Shown here one piece after another: positions 63,579-64,000 of a stretch of DNA of 64,000 nt. The notes under the pieces are model-generated. The model ran no database searches, was not told the origin of the DNA, and saw nothing but the letters and a program-made list of their open reading frames with translations. Origin of the DNA: Pseudarthrobacter sp. MM222. Its GTDB lineage: Bacteria > Actinomycetota > Actinomycetes > Actinomycetales > Micrococcaceae. Every line of letters begins with the position of its first letter. Position 1 is the first letter of the stretch. The translations under genes were made by a program, and so were the position numbers. The stretch spans positions 3,720,001-3,784,000 of the forward strand of contig NZ_OX352321.1 of NCBI RefSeq assembly GCF_947090775.1, given 5' to 3'.

Positions 63579-64000
63579 TCACCGCGAGGCTTTTTGCTTA
63601 TCGCTTTCGGGAAGGTACTCGAGGGTGCTCGCATCGGTGTTGGCCCCGCAAACGATCACTGCTATGCGTTCCCCTTCGCGGGGCACGTACGCGCCGGAGG
63701 TGAGCGCGGATAGGGCAGCGGCCGCACCGTATTCGGCGGGGATGCGATATTCGCTCCACAGCTGTGACCGGGCGGAGGCGATTGCGGAGTCATCTACCAG
63801 CACGGAAGTGGGCGGAACCCGCGACGCCATGTTGAACGCGATTTCGCCGACGCGTCGGGCGCCCAGGGAATCGGCTGCGATTCCGGAAACGGGCACATCG
63901 ACAGGGTGTCCGGCGGCCAGGGCTGCGTTCAGGGTGGGGATGTTGAAGGGTTCGACCGCGACGACGCGGGCCCGGTCCTCCGCCGCCGCGACGACGCGGG
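63579..64000 (-). CDS. PLP-dependent serine/threonine dehydratase-like protein (C-terminal part, cut by window end)
   Basis: The minus frame is open from the window edge to the stop at 63579, giving about 140 residues of a C-terminus. VVAVEPFNIPTLNAALAAG, VSGIAADSLGARRVGE, VLVDDSAIASA, LWSEYRIPAEYGAAAALSAL and ERIAVIVCGANTD match the end of the small domain of threonine/serine dehydratases, including the glycine/asparagine loop that holds the cofactor ring. The N-terminal part with the PLP lysine is outside the window. Substrate specificity cannot be judged. Confidence 0.7.
   Translation of the reverse strand, partial: RVVAAAEDRARVVAVEPFNIPTLNAALAAGHPVDVPVSGIAADSLGARRVGEIAFNMASRVPPTSVLVDDSAIASARSQLWSEYRIPAEYGAAAALSALTSGAYVPREGERIAVIVCGANTDASTLEYLPESDKQKASR

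Overview
The window is high-GC DNA with dense, often overlapping genes, GTG and TTG starts and several leaderless-looking promoters. Together with a 3,4-dihydroxyphenylacetate dioxygenase that matches the Arthrobacter globiformis MndD type at every metal ligand, this points to a soil actinobacterium of the Arthrobacter/Pseudarthrobacter group (Micrococcaceae). It looks chromosomal. I saw no rRNA, tRNA, insertion sequence, prophage or CRISPR array.

0-4.9 kb holds housekeeping-like and stress genes: a small hypothetical, a Cof-type HAD phosphatase, an ECF42-type sigma factor with its DGPF/YCII partner, and an NYN-domain RNase-like protein. 4.7-16.9 kb is one long minus-strand glycine/serine/one-carbon block read in the order gcvP, gcvT, gcvH, glyA, sdaA, lipA, metF-like, cycA-like permease, purU and a small protein. 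It is headed by a tandem glycine riboswitch, and a block of 31-32 nt tandem repeats sits between gcvT and gcvH. The block would import and cleave glycine, interconvert it with serine, deaminate serine to pyruvate, and manage C1-tetrahydrofolate and lipoate.

17-39 kb is mostly aromatic amine and aromatic acid catabolism. It has a copper amine oxidase, TetR and AraC regulators, a D-amino-acid type PLP enzyme, an APC permease, prephenate dehydratase and a single-component FAD aromatic hydroxylase. Divergent from the hydroxylase is a homoprotocatechuate meta-cleavage operon (an HpaG-like FAH domain fused to an RraA domain, GntR, HpaE, HpaD, HpaH, HpaI), followed by a second aldehyde dehydrogenase. 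39-47.7 kb is an IclR-controlled cluster for an unidentified carboxylic acid: cyclase-family enzyme, TRAP-type large permease with a tiny two-helix partner, DUF1932-type dehydrogenase, RraA-family aldolase and a complete TctCBA transporter.

47.7-50.8 kb shows decay: the C-terminal remnant of a short-chain dehydrogenase, a GGDEF-EAL protein broken by a one-base frameshift, and a secreted protein that has lost its signal-peptide start next to an MFS transporter. 52.3-61 kb is the most unusual system. A LacI regulator and its probable operator precede an argininosuccinate-lyase-like C-N lyase, a three-part amino-acid ABC importer, two overlapping polysaccharide-deacetylase-family genes (one apparently catalytically dead) and an MmgE/PrpD protein. 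The combination suggests degradation of an imported N-substituted amino acid such as an iminodisuccinate-like aminopolycarboxylate. The window ends with an ECF sigma factor and its membrane partner, a secreted alanine-rich protein, and the C-terminal part of a PLP-dependent dehydratase cut by the window edge.
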